From positions 62,001 to 126,000 of the forward strand of contig NZ_NTMR01000009.1 in NCBI RefSeq assembly GCF_002307495.1: a stretch of 64,000 bases of DNA. The letters run 5' to 3'. The stretch comes from Pseudomonas abyssi. Lineage in GTDB: Bacteria > Pseudomonadota > Gammaproteobacteria > Pseudomonadales > Pseudomonadaceae. The translations under genes and the position numbers were made by a program. Under the pieces are notes generated by a model that ran no database searches, was not told the origin of the DNA, and saw only the letters and a list, made by a program, of their open reading frames with translations. Positions 29,259-38,882 of this stretch are shown piece after piece; positions within the stretch are counted from its first letter, which is position 1; every line of letters starts with the position of its first letter.

Positions 29259-29993
29259 ATGCGACGCATAACTTTTTTAGACTGCCCTATGCACCCGATA
29301 ACGATGACAGATACAGTCACAGCAATCACATCAGCAATCGACAATGGTGTATTTACTCAGCACGTGGTGGTGAATGTCGCGAAGCTTGTAAATATGCGTA
29401 CCGATTCTTTACTCAAAGAATCCATAGAACAGTGCGACATAATAAACATCGACGGCATGGGTGTAGTTGTTGGGGCACGCTTTTTAGGACACAATATTCC
29501 AGAACGCGTAGCAGGTATCGACCTTTTCCACGCTTTGCTAAAGATGAGCGCGCAACGTGGACATGCAATATACCTCTTAGGTGCCGAGCAAGAAGTATTA
29601 GTAAAAACCGAGCGCAAGGTCAAAGAGCTATACCCCAGCTTAAACGTTGCCGGTAGCCACAACGGTTACTTCTGGGATGATGAGGAGTCCGTTGTTAGCG
29701 ACATAAAAGCCTCAGGTGCGAAGCTTCTTTTCGTCGCCATCACCTCGCCCAAAAAAGAGAACTTTATAAATCGTTGGCGCGATCAACTGGGCGTTAATTT
29801 TGTTATGGGTGTAGGTGGCACATTCGATGTAGTCGCTGGCAAGGTTTCCCGTGCCCCCAAATGGATGCAAGACAGTGGTCTGGAGTGGTTATACCGGGTA
29901 ATTCAAGAACCAAGACGAATGTGGAAGCGGTATTTAAAAACTAATCTATTGTTTGCATGGTTACTGCTTAAAGAAAAGCTTTCCATCCGTTAA
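29259..29993 (+). CDS. wecG: WecG/TagA/CpsF-family glycosyltransferase
   Basis: GT26 transferase; in enterobacterial common antigen WecG moves ManNAcA from UDP-ManNAcA to lipid-linked GlcNAc. The 244-residue product has the family segments QHVVVNVAKLVNMR, INIDGMGVVVGARFLG, RVAGIDLFHALL, IYLLGAEQEVL, and ITSPKKENFINRW...VGGTFDVVAGKVSRAPKWMQ. The presence of wecB and wecC in the operon makes UDP-ManNAcA the natural donor (inference). AGGAAAAC precedes the ATG. The acceptor here would be built on the WcaJ product, so strict WecG specificity is not assured. Confidence 0.9.
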   Translation: MRRITFLDCPMHPITMTDTVTAITSAIDNGVFTQHVVVNVAKLVNMRTDSLLKESIEQCDIINIDGMGVVVGARFLGHNIPERVAGIDLFHALLKMSAQRGHAIYLLGAEQEVLVKTERKVKELYPSLNVAGSHNGYFWDDEESVVSDIKASGAKLLFVAITSPKKENFINRWRDQLGVNFVMGVGGTFDVVAGKVSRAPKWMQDSGLEWLYRVIQEPRRMWKRYLKTNLLFAWLLLKEKLSIR

Positions 29994-30008
29994 TTAAGCT
30001 GAACTCTC

Positions 30009-31409
30009 ATGCCCACAATTTCCTGTTTCAAAGCCTACGACATCCGCGGCCAACTCGGCACAGAGCTCGATGAAGATATCGCCTATCGTATTGCCCGCGC
30101 GTTCGCACAGTTCCTCAAGCCCCAGCGTATCGTCTTGGGTGGCGATGTCCGCGCCACCTCCCCTACTCTTAAAGCTGCGCTCGCCAACGGCTTGCGTGAT
30201 GAAGGGGTAAACGTTCTGGATCTTGGCCTGACCGGGACGGAAGAAGTTTACTTCGCCACGTTCCACCTAGGCGTCGATGGCGGCATCGAAGTGACCGCAT
30301 CCCATAACCCCATCGACTACAACGGCTTCAAGCTGGTGCGCGAAGGGGCCCGGCCCATTTCGGCGGATACCGGCCTTGCCGCTATCCGCGAGATCGCCGA
30401 AGCCAGCAGCTATCAATTAGTGGACGGTAAAGACCCAGCGGTGGCAGAAGCAGACCGCGGTAACTATGAGCTGGTGGATACCCGTGCGGACTTCGTCAAG
30501 CACTTGATGGGCTATATCGATACCACCGCTTTTGACCGCCCGCTCAAGCTGGTCGTCAACGCCGGAAACGGCGCAGCGGGGCCTGCGGTTGACGCCATTG
30601 AGGCTGCTTTCAGTGCCGCCGGCCTGCCCGTTACCTTTATCAAGATCTGCCATGAGCCAGACGGCACCTTCCCCAATGGTATCCCCAACCCCATCCTGGT
30701 CGAGAACCGCGCCACCACACGTGACGCTGTGCTGGAGCACGGTGCGGACGCAGGCATCGCCTGGGACGGCGACTTTGACCGCTGCTTCCTGTTCGACGAA
30801 CAAGGCCGGTTTATTGAGGGCTACTACATCGTCGGCCTGCTTGCCGAGGCGTTTCTGCAGAAAGAAAACGGCGCTCGCATCATTCACGACCCGCGCCTGG
30901 TCTGGAACACGGTTGAGCAGGTAGAGAGCAACGGTGGCGTTGCGGTACAAACCAAGGCCGGTCATGCCTTTATCAAAGAGCGCATGCGCAATGAGGATGC
31001 CATTTACGGCGGTGAGATGAGTGCGCATCACTACTTCCGTGACTTCGCCTACTGCGATAGCGGCATGATCCCCTGGTTGCTGATTGCCGAGTTGATGTGC
31101 CGCAAAGGCCTGCCCCTGTCAGCCTTGGTCGACGAGCGTATTGCGCGCTTCCCGTCCTCTGGCGAGATCAACCTGAAGGTGAAAGATGCCCCAGGCGTGC
31201 TCAAGGCCATCGAGTCCCAGTATGCCGGTGACGCTTTGAGTGTTGATCACACTGACGGCGTTAGCATCGAGTTTGCTAACTGGCGCTTCAACTTGCGCGC
31301 ATCCAACACCGAGCCGGTTATTCGCCTCAACGTTGAAAGCCGCGGCGACCAAGCGCTGATGGAGCAGCAAACCAAGCAACTGTTGGACGCTATCAACGCG
31401 TTGTCCTGA
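30009..31409 (+). CDS. manB: Phosphomannomutase/phosphoglucomutase (AlgC/ManB type)
   Basis: Alpha-D-phosphohexomutase that interconverts hexose 6- and 1-phosphates. The 466-residue product has [11 protein letters not shown], the phosphoserine loop [13 protein letters not shown], the metal site WDGDFDRCF, the sugar-binding [12 protein letters not shown] and the C-terminal phosphate-binding [12 protein letters not shown]. No manC/GDP-mannose gene accompanies it, so its likely job here is Glc-6-P to Glc-1-P for GalU (inference). It is G+C-rich again, marking the end of the A+T-rich core. A perfect stem-loop follows the stop. Confidence 0.95.
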   Translation: MPTISCFKAYDIRGQLGTELDEDIAYRIARAFAQFLKPQRIVLGGDVRATSPTLKAALANGLRDEGVNVLDLGLTGTEEVYFATFHLGVDGGIEVTASHNPIDYNGFKLVREGARPISADTGLAAIREIAEASSYQLVDGKDPAVAEADRGNYELVDTRADFVKHLMGYIDTTAFDRPLKLVVNAGNGAAGPAVDAIEAAFSAAGLPVTFIKICHEPDGTFPNGIPNPILVENRATTRDAVLEHGADAGIAWDGDFDRCFLFDEQGRFIEGYYIVGLLAEAFLQKENGARIIHDPRLVWNTVEQVESNGGVAVQTKAGHAFIKERMRNEDAIYGGEMSAHHYFRDFAYCDSGMIPWLLIAELMCRKGLPLSALVDERIARFPSSGEINLKVKDAPGVLKAIESQYAGDALSVDHTDGVSIEFANWRFNLRASNTEPVIRLNVESRGDQALMEQQTKQLLDAINALS

Positions 31410-31432
31410 GCGACCAACACCGGTCCAATACT

Positions 31433-31463
31433 AGAGATCGGCGCCACTCAGCGGCCGATCTCT
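31433..31463 (+). terminator. Stem-loop between manB and wcaJ
   Basis: Perfect 10-bp inverted repeat AGAGATCGGC / GCCGATCTCT with an 11-nt loop, 24 nt past the manB stop. No T-tract follows, so it may be a processing hairpin rather than a terminator. The 213-nt interval may also hold a promoter for wcaJ-galE, but none was clear. Confidence 0.45.
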
Positions 31464-31622
31464 GCGATACTATGCGACCTGAGTCACAGGCTCGTCATAG
31501 CGCTCTGCCCTGTCAACGCGTTGGGCAAAAAAAGGGGGGTGAAACCACTTCACCCTGCAAGACTCTTAATCAGATCGCAGCCGACAGTGTTTCTGAACAT
31601 TGTGCATTCGCAGGAATAGATC

Positions 31623-33038
31623 ATGCAGCCTACCCAGAACGGAATCATCCGCTCCAATGAACCGATGCTCGCGGTCATGCACCGCTGGTTGGACCTGGTC
31701 GTCATTGCCGGGGCACTTTTTGTCGTGCTCTGGTTTCAAGAGACCACACTGCACCGAGATCACTGGATCAGCTTGCTGATCACGCTCTTTCTCTTTTATC
31801 TGATCAACGATTTCAGCCACCTCTACGGCTCCTGGCGGGGTGAACACTCGCTACGCGAGCTACGCCAGGTGGGTGGCAACTGGGCAGCGGCCTTTGCCGC
31901 AGCCTTCGTGACTGACTACTTCTTTTTTCAGAACACCCGCTTGCCAGACGTGGAAAAGGTGGCTTGGTTTGCCTTGGGGCTAATTAGCCTGTGGGGCTAC
32001 CGTGTGCTGCTACGGCAGGTCATGCGCCGCCTGCGTAGCCACGGTTACAACACTCGCTCCGTTGCCATTGCCGGTGCCGGTGAGCTGGGCCAGAGACTTG
32101 CGAATAACATCGTTAGTACCCCCTGGATGGGTCTGAACCTGATGGGGTTTTATGACGATAAGACCAGCGACCCGATTCCTCTTGCCGATACTAGCGTGGC
32201 AATACCTGTAAACGGTGATATGCGCCAGCTGATCAACGACGCCAAAGCAGGCATAATTGACAAAATCTATATCACCCTACCTATGCGCGCGGAACTCAAA
32301 ATCAAGTGGCTGCTCGATGAACTGAGCGATAGTACCGCTTCGGTTTACCTGATTCCTGACGTCTTCGTGTTTGACCTTCTGCATGCGCGCAGTGAGTCCA
32401 TCAACGGGCTGCCGAGCATCAGTATCTTCGACACCCCAATGGACGGCGCCAACCGCATCGTCAAACGCATCGAAGACATCATTCTTGCCACGCTGATCCT
32501 CGGGCTCATATCCATACCCATGCTGATGATCGCCTTCTGCGTTCGCATAACCTCTCCCGGGCCTGCGCTCTTCCGCCAGAAGCGCTACGGCATTGACGGC
32601 AAGTCCATCGAGGTCTGGAAGTTCCGCAGCATGAAAGTGATGGAAAACGGCGCCAAGGTCACCCAAGCGACCCGTGGCGATAACCGTATCACCCCCTTTG
32701 GTGCTTTTTTGCGCCGCACCTCTCTAGACGAGCTGCCGCAGTTCATCAACGTCCTGCGTGGTGAAATGTCCATCGTCGGCCCCCGCCCCCACGCCATTGC
32801 CCACAATGAGGAGTACCGCAAGATCATCAGCGGCTACATGCTCCGCCACAAGGTCAAACCTGGCATTACCGGTTGGGCGCAAATCAACGGTTGGCGTGGT
32901 GAAACTGACACCGTCGACAAGATGGAGAAGCGCATCGAGTATGACCTGGACTACATACGCAACTGGTCGCTGTTTCTAGATCTGAAGATTGTATTTCTGA
33001 CGGTCTTTAAAGGGTTTATCAACAAGAATGCCTACTGA
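31623..33038 (+). CDS. wcaJ: Undecaprenyl-phosphate glucose phosphotransferase
   Basis: Polyprenyl-phosphate hexose-1-phosphate transferase that starts the repeat unit by loading Glc-1-P (or Gal-1-P) onto undecaprenyl phosphate. The 471-residue product has four N-terminal membrane segments, a Rossmann-like central region ([15 protein letters not shown]), a further membrane helix (about 285-308) and the C-terminal catalytic domain with [36 protein letters not shown] and [22 protein letters not shown] precedes the ATG. The end overlaps the galE start by 11 nt. UDP-Glc comes from galU on the opposite strand nearby. Confidence 0.95.
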   Translation: MQPTQNGIIRSNEPMLAVMHRWLDLVVIAGALFVVLWFQETTLHRDHWISLLITLFLFYLINDFSHLYGSWRGEHSLRELRQVGGNWAAAFAAAFVTDYFFFQNTRLPDVEKVAWFALGLISLWGYRVLLRQVMRRLRSHGYNTRSVAIAGAGELGQRLANNIVSTPWMGLNLMGFYDDKTSDPIPLADTSVAIPVNGDMRQLINDAKAGIIDKIYITLPMRAELKIKWLLDELSDSTASVYLIPDVFVFDLLHARSESINGLPSISIFDTPMDGANRIVKRIEDIILATLILGLISIPMLMIAFCVRITSPGPALFRQKRYGIDGKSIEVWKFRSMKVMENGAKVTQATRGDNRITPFGAFLRRTSLDELPQFINVLRGEMSIVGPRPHAIAHNEEYRKIISGYMLRHKVKPGITGWAQINGWRGETDTVDKMEKRIEYDLDYIRNWSLFLDLKIVFLTVFKGFINKNAY

Positions 33039-34065
33039 TATGCAATCCACAGCTCGCGTTCTCGTCACCGGCGGCGCAGGCTATATCGGAACCCACACCT
33101 GCATTCAACTACTGTCTGCCGGCTACCAGCTATTGGTACTGGACAACTTTAGCAATAGCTCACCGGAAGCATTGCACAGAGTACAAGCGATCACGGGTAT
33201 TGAAGTGCCCGGCATTGAAGGCGATATCAATGATGCCGCGCTGCTGGATAGGCTTTTTGAGCAGCACGCTATTGATGCCGTTATTCACTTTGCCGGGTTA
33301 AAAGCGGTCGGCGAGTCTGTAGCGCAGCCGCTGCGCTACTACCACAACAACGTCAGCGGCACCGTTACCCTGTGCCAGGCGATGCAGCGCGCGGGTGTTT
33401 TCAATCTGGTGTTCAGCTCGTCGGCCACGGTCTACGGCGACCCGGCGACACTGCCGATTCGCGAGGACTTTCCCACCAGTGCGACCAACCCCTATGGCCG
33501 CTCCAAGCTGATCATTGAAGAGATTCTGGGTGATCTATACACCTCCGATCCGCGCTGGAACGTGGCTTTGCTACGTTACTTCAACCCGGTCGGCGCTCAC
33601 CCCAGCGGGCTAATCGGTGAAGACCCTAGCGATATCCCGAACAACCTGATGCCTTATATTGCGCAGGTTGCCGTTGGTCGCAGGGAAAGGTTAAGCGTGT
33701 TTGGTAGTGATTACCCCACGGTGGATGGCACCGGGGTGCGCGACTATATCCATGTCATGGATCTGGCGGATGGTCATGTGAGGGCGCTGGCCTGGCTGCA
33801 GCAAGGCTTGGGTATCAAGGCATTCAATCTCGGCACCGGGCGCGGCTATTCGGTATTGGAAATGCTCAAGGCTTTTGAACAAGCCTGTGGCAAGACGTTA
33901 GCGTACGAGCTGGTCGCCCGCCGCCCCGGCGATGTCGCCAGTTGCTATGCAGATCCGACGTTGGCAGAGCAGGAACTGGGCTGGAAGGCGACACTGGGTA
34001 TTGAAGCCATGTGCGCCGATGGCTGGCGCTGGCAGTCGCAAAACCCGGAAGGGTATCGTAGCTGA
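33028..34065 (+). CDS. galE: UDP-glucose 4-epimerase
   Basis: SDR enzyme converting UDP-Glc to UDP-Gal (possibly UDP-GlcNAc to UDP-GalNAc). The 345-residue product has [45 protein letters not shown] and the YxxxK catalytic pair in [12 protein letters not shown], followed by [13 protein letters not shown] and [15 protein letters not shown]. It starts inside the end of wcaJ; an alternative ATG four codons later (33040) would remove the overlap and is equally plausible. It is the last gene of arm 1, before stem-loops and REP-like repeats. Confidence 0.96.
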   Translation: MPTDMQSTARVLVTGGAGYIGTHTCIQLLSAGYQLLVLDNFSNSSPEALHRVQAITGIEVPGIEGDINDAALLDRLFEQHAIDAVIHFAGLKAVGESVAQPLRYYHNNVSGTVTLCQAMQRAGVFNLVFSSSATVYGDPATLPIREDFPTSATNPYGRSKLIIEEILGDLYTSDPRWNVALLRYFNPVGAHPSGLIGEDPSDIPNNLMPYIAQVAVGRRERLSVFGSDYPTVDGTGVRDYIHVMDLADGHVRALAWLQQGLGIKAFNLGTGRGYSVLEMLKAFEQACGKTLAYELVARRPGDVASCYADPTLAEQELGWKATLGIEAMCADGWRWQSQNPEGYRS

Positions 34066-34132
34066 GGAAGGTGCCAGGTCACTGGGCAGGTTGAACTCGT
34101 GCCTGACCAGTGGGGGCTCGGTGCACGTCCGT

Positions 34133-34155
34133 GGCCGAGTTGGAACTCGGCCTTT
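34133..34155 (+). terminator. Terminator-like hairpin after galE
   Basis: Perfect 8-bp stem GGCCGAGT / ACTCGGCC with loop TGGA followed by TTT, 67 nt past the galE stop. It is the best candidate for the end of the long arm-1 transcript. Confidence 0.55.
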
Positions 34156-34170
34156 CCGTAAATGGGGCAC

Positions 34171-34348
34171 GGGCTGGTGGACAAGCCGTTGGCTTCTCCA
34201 CCCTACGGGCGACTGCGTGCTACGCGACCAGCGCGGTCGTAGGGCGGAGTGAGCGCAGCGTGTCCGCCATCAAACTCGCTATCCTCCCAGCGCTTGTCTG
34301 CAGCCCCTTGGTGGACACGCCTCAGGCTTTGTCCACCCTGCTCGTAGG
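34171..34348. repeat. REP-like cluster between galE and pgi
   Basis: Three units are recognisable: GCTGGTGGACAAGCCGTTGG... ending CCACCCTAC, an inverted unit GTAGGGCGGAGTGAGCGCAG ending GTCCGCC, and GGTGGACACGCCTCAGGCTT ending CCACCCTG. These are the same building blocks as at 5.8 and 46.6 kb. They fill the convergent gap between galE and pgi. Confidence 0.7.
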
Positions 34349-34349
34349 T

Positions 34350-36014
34350 TTACTGGGCTTTGATAAAGTCGATCAGCCCACGGGTGGAACTGTCGAGCGC
34401 TGCGGCGGCTTCTTCACCACGAATCACCCCAAGGGTTTCGGTGGCAATTTTCTTGCCCATCTCCACTCCCCACTGGTCAAAGGGGTTGATGCCCCAGATC
34501 ACCGCCTGGGCAAACACCTTGTTCTCGTACGCTGCAATCATGGCGCCCAAGCTGAAGGGGCTGAGTTCCTTCAACAGCAATGTCGAGCTGGGTTGGTTAC
34601 CGCGGTAGCGCTTGTAGTGCGGCAGCTCACCCTCTTCTGCCAGCGCGGCTTCTCCCAATGCGAGCAGGCGCGACTGCGCCAAACAGTTGGCCAATGCCAG
34701 CTCATGCTGACTGACCAGCTCTTCTGCATCGACCGTATGGCGCGCCTCGTGGTAACGCAGCGCCGGCGCAATGAAGTCGCAGGTCACAACTTCAGTGCCC
34801 TGGTGCAACAGCTGATAGAACGCATGCTGCGCATTGGGCCCAACCTCTCCCCACAATACCGGGCAGGTGTGCAGCTGCACCAGCTCGCCGTCACGGTTGA
34901 CTGACTTGCCGTTAGACTCCATCTCCAGCTGTTCCAGATAGGCCGGCAGTTTCTCCAGTCGACCATCATAGGGCAAGATGGCATGGGCGTTGATGCCCAG
35001 GCAGTTGGTATTCCACACGCCAATAAGCGCCATCAGCACGGGCAGATTGCTCGCCCAGGGCGCAGAGCGAAAATGCTCATCCATCAGGTGCGCACCCGCC
35101 AGCAGCTGGCGGAACCCCTCCATGCCGATACGCAGCGCAATCGGCAGTCCAATACAGGACCACAGTGAATAACGACCGCCCACCCAGTCCCAGATCTGCA
35201 GCTGGTTTTCCCGATGAATACCCCACTCGCTCATCTTCTCGGGCTTGGACGATACGCCGATAAAGTGGCAGTGCATCAGCCCTGCGCATTTACCCAGCGA
35301 GCGCTCCAGCCAGGCCAACGCCGTATTGGCGTTGTAAAGCGTATCGACAGTCGTGAAGGACTTGGACGAGACAATGAACAGCGTATTTTGCGGCCGCAAC
35401 TGCTGCAGCAGCTGCGCCATCTGACTGCCGTCCATTGATGATGCAAAGTGAATGCCGAGCGACTTGCTGCTCTTGATTGCAAAATCGTTAAGCGCGCGGC
35501 TGACCATCAAGGGGCCAAGATCCGAGCCACCCACACCGATATTGACTACATCGGTGATGACTTCACCGGTCATGCCGCGCCATTGGCCACTGTGGATCTT
35601 ATCGACCATCGCAGCCATGCGATCCAACTGCGACTGCACATCGGAATAGACGCCCTCTACCGGCTCCTTCAGCTCTGTGTCGGCAGGCACGCGCAGCGCC
35701 CAGTGCATGGCCGCGCGATGCTCGGTGTTGTTGACCGTTTCGGCATTGAACAAGCGCTCGATCCAGCCGCGCAGGTCAGCACTGTCAGACAGGGCAAACA
35801 ACTTCTCCAGTGCCAGCGAGTCCACACGCTGCTTGCTGTAATCCAGCAGCAGAGGGCCGGCGGTCACGTTAAATCCGGCAAAGCGCTGTTCATCCGCGCG
35901 AAACAGCTCAGCCAGGTGCAGAGGGCGCAGGCGCTCTGCCTGGATATTCAGGTCAGCCCAGGCCTGCTGCTCAGCTTGCGTACCCGTATCGGGTATGGAT
36001 TTGAAGGCATTCAT
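34350..36014 (-). CDS. pgi: Glucose-6-phosphate isomerase
   Basis: Interconverts glucose 6-phosphate and fructose 6-phosphate, linking central metabolism to both GlmS (Fru-6-P) and ManB/GalU (Glc-6-P). The 554-residue product shows [27 protein letters not shown], the catalytic-loop regions [16 protein letters not shown] and [10 protein letters not shown], and [11 protein letters not shown] near the C-terminus, all standard for PGI. It is the last gene of galU-(ugd-like)-pgi, 18 nt after the preceding stop. Confidence 0.97.
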   Translation of the reverse strand: MNAFKSIPDTGTQAEQQAWADLNIQAERLRPLHLAELFRADEQRFAGFNVTAGPLLLDYSKQRVDSLALEKLFALSDSADLRGWIERLFNAETVNNTEHRAAMHWALRVPADTELKEPVEGVYSDVQSQLDRMAAMVDKIHSGQWRGMTGEVITDVVNIGVGGSDLGPLMVSRALNDFAIKSSKSLGIHFASSMDGSQMAQLLQQLRPQNTLFIVSSKSFTTVDTLYNANTALAWLERSLGKCAGLMHCHFIGVSSKPEKMSEWGIHRENQLQIWDWVGGRYSLWSCIGLPIALRIGMEGFRQLLAGAHLMDEHFRSAPWASNLPVLMALIGVWNTNCLGINAHAILPYDGRLEKLPAYLEQLEMESNGKSVNRDGELVQLHTCPVLWGEVGPNAQHAFYQLLHQGTEVVTCDFIAPALRYHEARHTVDAEELVSQHELALANCLAQSRLLALGEAALAEEGELPHYKRYRGNQPSSTLLLKELSPFSLGAMIAAYENKVFAQAVIWGINPFDQWGVEMGKKIATETLGVIRGEEAAAALDSSTRGLIDFIKAQ

Positions 36015-36032
36015 GTCGGCATCCCTCTGGGC

Positions 36033-37319
36033 TCAACGCCCAACTCCGTAATAGGTAAAACCATGCTCACGCACGTAGGCCGGGTCATACATGTTGCGGC
36101 CATCAAGGATTACCGGTTGTTTCATACCCTTGCGCAGCCGGTCCAGGTCAGGATTCCAATACATTTTCCATTCAGTGAGCACCATCAGCGCATCCGTGCC
36201 GTCAGCTGCGGCGTAGGGGTGACTGGCATAGTGCAACCCCGAGTGATGTCCGTAGCGCTCCAGCAGTGCAGGCAAGGCTTCCGGGTCATGCACGCGCACC
36301 TTGGCGCCTTGCGCCCAGAGGGCCTCAAGAATGCGAATGATGGGTGCGTTGTCGATGCGCCCGGTTTCAGGCTTGAAGGCCGCGCCCCAGATGGCAATGG
36401 TGCGGCCCTTGAGGTCCGTGTGATAGTGCTGCCAAAGTCGGCGGAACAGATACTCTTTCTGACGCTCGTTGATCTCAATCACCTGATTGAGCAAGGAAGA
36501 ACCCACACCAGACGCGTCCAGAGTATCAACCAGGTTAATCACGTTGCTTGAGAACCCCGGGCCACCAAAGCCAACCCCAGGATACAGGTAGGCTGGCCCA
36601 ATACGCGGGTCCGCCGCAACGCCCTGACGAACGCTTTCGATATCAATGCCCAGCGAGTCGGCCAGGTTGGCCATATCGTTCATAAAGCTGATACGGGTCA
36701 CCAGCATGCCGGTGATTGCCAACTTGGTGAATTCTGCCTCACGTGGGCTCATAACCAGGAAGTGGTCGCGGTCACGGTTAAAGGGGCGGAATATTTCCTT
36801 TACCAGCAGCTCGGCATAACCATCATTGCAGCCCAAGATGATCTGCGGCGGCTTGTGCATGCCATCCAGCGCGGTACCTTCCTGCAGAAAGTCTGGCAGG
36901 GCCACTACCGAGCGACGGCTTTCGCCGCCATCGGTACGCAGCAGCTTCTCCAGGTGCTCGGTAAAACCGACCGCAAACGGACTTTGGTTGACCACCAGCC
37001 AGCTGCGCTCGCGCACCTGCGACAGCCGCGTGACTATCTTCTCGGCCAGCGCCGACTCGTCGGTGTCCAACGCCAGAAAGACCGCTCGACTGTCAGCGCC
37101 GGGCAAACCGTCAAAGTCACCGTACACCAGCCGGCCGCTGGTGTGGCCGCTGCTAATCAGCCGACGCAGGCCGGGTTCGCTGTAAGCAGCCTTGTTGGCG
37201 ATAATTTGCTGGCGCACGCGCCCCTGGGGCATGCGCAGCACCACATTGTGTCCAGTGGACGCCAGACTGCCGGCAGTGACCAACGCTGAAAGGGTGTCGC
37301 CGTAGAGATCGATGTGCAC
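36033..37319 (-). CDS. UDP-glucose 6-dehydrogenase homologue lacking catalytic residues
   Basis: Full-length (428 aa) member of the UDP-glucose/GDP-mannose dehydrogenase family by overall layout (LPDFLQEGTALDGM, PREAEFTKLAITG, GPAYLYPGVGFGG, WGAAFKPETGRIDNAPI, LMVLTEWKMYWNPDLDRL). Several residues needed for catalysis are altered. The active-site Cys of GGSCFPKD is Gly255 (GGPGFSSN), the Asn of the Lys/Asn pair is Thr203 (Lys199 is kept), the Rossmann GxGxxG is reduced to YGDTLS, and the STxPxG motif reads QSPFAVG. The GTG at 37319 was chosen because GGAG lies 6 nt upstream and it begins directly with the first beta strand. It lies between galU and pgi. It probably cannot oxidise UDP-Glc; a regulatory or other enzymatic role is possible. 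Confidence 0.85.
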   Translation of the reverse strand: MHIDLYGDTLSALVTAGSLASTGHNVVLRMPQGRVRQQIIANKAAYSEPGLRRLISSGHTSGRLVYGDFDGLPGADSRAVFLALDTDESALAEKIVTRLSQVRERSWLVVNQSPFAVGFTEHLEKLLRTDGGESRRSVVALPDFLQEGTALDGMHKPPQIILGCNDGYAELLVKEIFRPFNRDRDHFLVMSPREAEFTKLAITGMLVTRISFMNDMANLADSLGIDIESVRQGVAADPRIGPAYLYPGVGFGGPGFSSNVINLVDTLDASGVGSSLLNQVIEINERQKEYLFRRLWQHYHTDLKGRTIAIWGAAFKPETGRIDNAPIIRILEALWAQGAKVRVHDPEALPALLERYGHHSGLHYASHPYAAADGTDALMVLTEWKMYWNPDLDRLRKGMKQPVILDGRNMYDPAYVREHGFTYYGVGR

Positions 37320-37332
37320 GATGGGCTCCGCG

Positions 37333-38226
37333 TTAGTCGTTATATTGACGCAGCAACTCGGCAAACTCGGCACCTACCTGCGGGTGGCGCTTGGCGTAGG
37401 CCAGCGTCGCCTGCAGGTAACCAATTTTGCTGCCGCAGTCGTAGGTCACGCCTTGCATGCGGTAGGCTTCTACCGACTCTTCCTTCATCAGCGTGGCGAT
37501 AGCATCAGTCAGCTGGATCTCGTTACCGGCGCCGGGCGCCGTATCAGCCAGCAGTTCAAAGATACGCGCGGGCAGGATGTAGCGCCCAACCACCGCCAAA
37601 TCAGAGGGTGCATCGGCCTGCGCCGGCTTTTCTACAACGCCCGTCATCACCTGGCTGGTACCGGCCGCAGGTGCGTCGCCCTCAAGGGCAACCACTCCGT
37701 ATTGCGATACCTTGTCCATGGGCACCTGCTCCACCATGATCTGCGCCCGCTGGCTGGCCTGATAGCGCTGCACCATGGCAGCCAGGTCCGGCTCCGAGCC
37801 GGCCGGTTGCAACTCGGCATCAACCAGCACGTCGGGCAGCATGACGGCAAAAGGAGCATCGCCGACCACTTCACGGGCACACATCACGGCATGGCCCAGA
37901 CCTAGGGCTTTACCCTGGCGCACGCTGATCACGCGAACGTCCGGCGGCAGAATGGAGCGCATGACCTTGAGCAACTCGTCCTTACCGCGGCGCTCCAGCT
38001 CATTTTCCAGCTCGTAGTGCACATCAAAGTGGTCTTCAATCGCGCGCTTGGCCGAATGGTTGACCAGCACAATCTGTTTAATGCCCGCGCGTACGGCTTC
38101 ATCTACCACGTACTGGATAACAGGCTTATCGACAACCGTGATCATTTCCTTGGGAATGGCCTTGCTGGCTGGGAGAAAGCGGGTACCGAGACCGGCAACG
38201 GGTAGAACGGCTGTTTTGACAGTCAC
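37333..38226 (-). CDS. galU: UTP-glucose-1-phosphate uridylyltransferase
   Basis: Makes UDP-glucose from Glc-1-P and UTP, the donor for WcaJ and GalE. The 297-residue product has the nucleotidyltransferase start LPVAGLGTRFLPASKAIPKEM, VDKPVIQYVVDEA, GLGHAVMCA, LPDVLVD, the VVEKP motif, and GNEIQLTDAI near the C-terminus. It is the first gene of the minus-strand operon with the ugd-like gene and pgi; only 13 nt separate it from the next start codon. The upstream 86 nt also contain the rfaH terminator, so the promoter must overlap or lie within it, or transcription comes by read-through. Confidence 0.97.
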   Translation of the reverse strand: MTVKTAVLPVAGLGTRFLPASKAIPKEMITVVDKPVIQYVVDEAVRAGIKQIVLVNHSAKRAIEDHFDVHYELENELERRGKDELLKVMRSILPPDVRVISVRQGKALGLGHAVMCAREVVGDAPFAVMLPDVLVDAELQPAGSEPDLAAMVQRYQASQRAQIMVEQVPMDKVSQYGVVALEGDAPAAGTSQVMTGVVEKPAQADAPSDLAVVGRYILPARIFELLADTAPGAGNEIQLTDAIATLMKEESVEAYRMQGVTYDCGSKIGYLQATLAYAKRHPQVGAEFAELLRQYND

Positions 38227-38260
38227 AGATAACTATCCTTTGTCGACGACATTAAAAGTC

Positions 38261-38307
38261 AGAGAAAAAATAAACATCAGGCCACTACAACTGAAAGTAG
38301 AGGCCTG
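38261..38307 (-). terminator. Intrinsic terminator of rfaH
   Basis: Read on the minus strand, stem CAGGCC-CTAC / GTAG-GGCCTG (38278-38307) is followed by a T-rich tract (38261-38275 on the plus strand is A-rich). It directly follows the rfaH stop and separates it from galU. Confidence 0.8.
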
Positions 38308-38312
38308 AAATA

Positions 38313-38882
38313 TCACGCATATTTCGCGCCAGCCAACGACTGACCGGCGAATGCATTGGCCTGAGCAGACCGCTCACCCGCAGACTTGATACTGCGCAGC
38401 GGCATTTTCAGCCGCTGCTCTCGATGCAGCAGGGTAAGCAGCAAAATGGCGCGCTCTTCACCATCATTGCGCAAAAAAATGGCTTCAAGCTCACTGAAGG
38501 GGCCTTCAGTAATGCGCACCGCATCACCACAGGCAAACTGACAAGCAACGGGGGCTTCACATTCGTGCGCATGCAGGCGATTGATCAGGTCGGCAGGAAC
38601 TACCGCCGGTTCGTTACCAAAGGTCACCAGGCGCGCAACGCCGCGGGTGGAGCGGATGGAGTACCAGTTGTCTTGCAGCCGATCCAGCCGCACGAATAGA
38701 TAACCGGGGAACAGGGACTCACTCACCTCGGCCTGGCGGCCGCGCTTGACCTGCTGAGCGCGGCGCAGCGGACGATAGCAATTGAAGGACTGATTGCGCA
38801 GATTTTGTTCTGCCCGCTCATCCTGACGGGGTTTGCATTGAATCAGGTACCAACCTGAGGCGTTTGCGTATTGTCCAGACAT
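38313..38882 (-). CDS. rfaH: Transcription anti-termination factor RfaH
   Basis: NusG paralogue that loads on RNA polymerase at ops elements, blocks Rho/pausing, and recruits ribosomes to long surface-polysaccharide operons. The 189-residue product has an NGN domain (GWYLIQCKPRQDERAEQNL, SESLFPGYLFVRLD, STRGVARLVTFGNEPAVVP) and a C-terminal KOW/alpha-hairpin domain (GDAVRITEGPFSELEAIF, LLLTLLHREQ), which align closely with E. coli RfaH rather than NusG. The ATG at 38882 leaves about ten residues before the NGN core; an upstream start at 38951 would be unusually long. An exact ops site lies 22 kb away at the head of arm 1. Confidence 0.93.
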   Translation of the reverse strand: MSGQYANASGWYLIQCKPRQDERAEQNLRNQSFNCYRPLRRAQQVKRGRQAEVSESLFPGYLFVRLDRLQDNWYSIRSTRGVARLVTFGNEPAVVPADLINRLHAHECEAPVACQFACGDAVRITEGPFSELEAIFLRNDGEERAILLLTLLHREQRLKMPLRSIKSAGERSAQANAFAGQSLAGAKYA

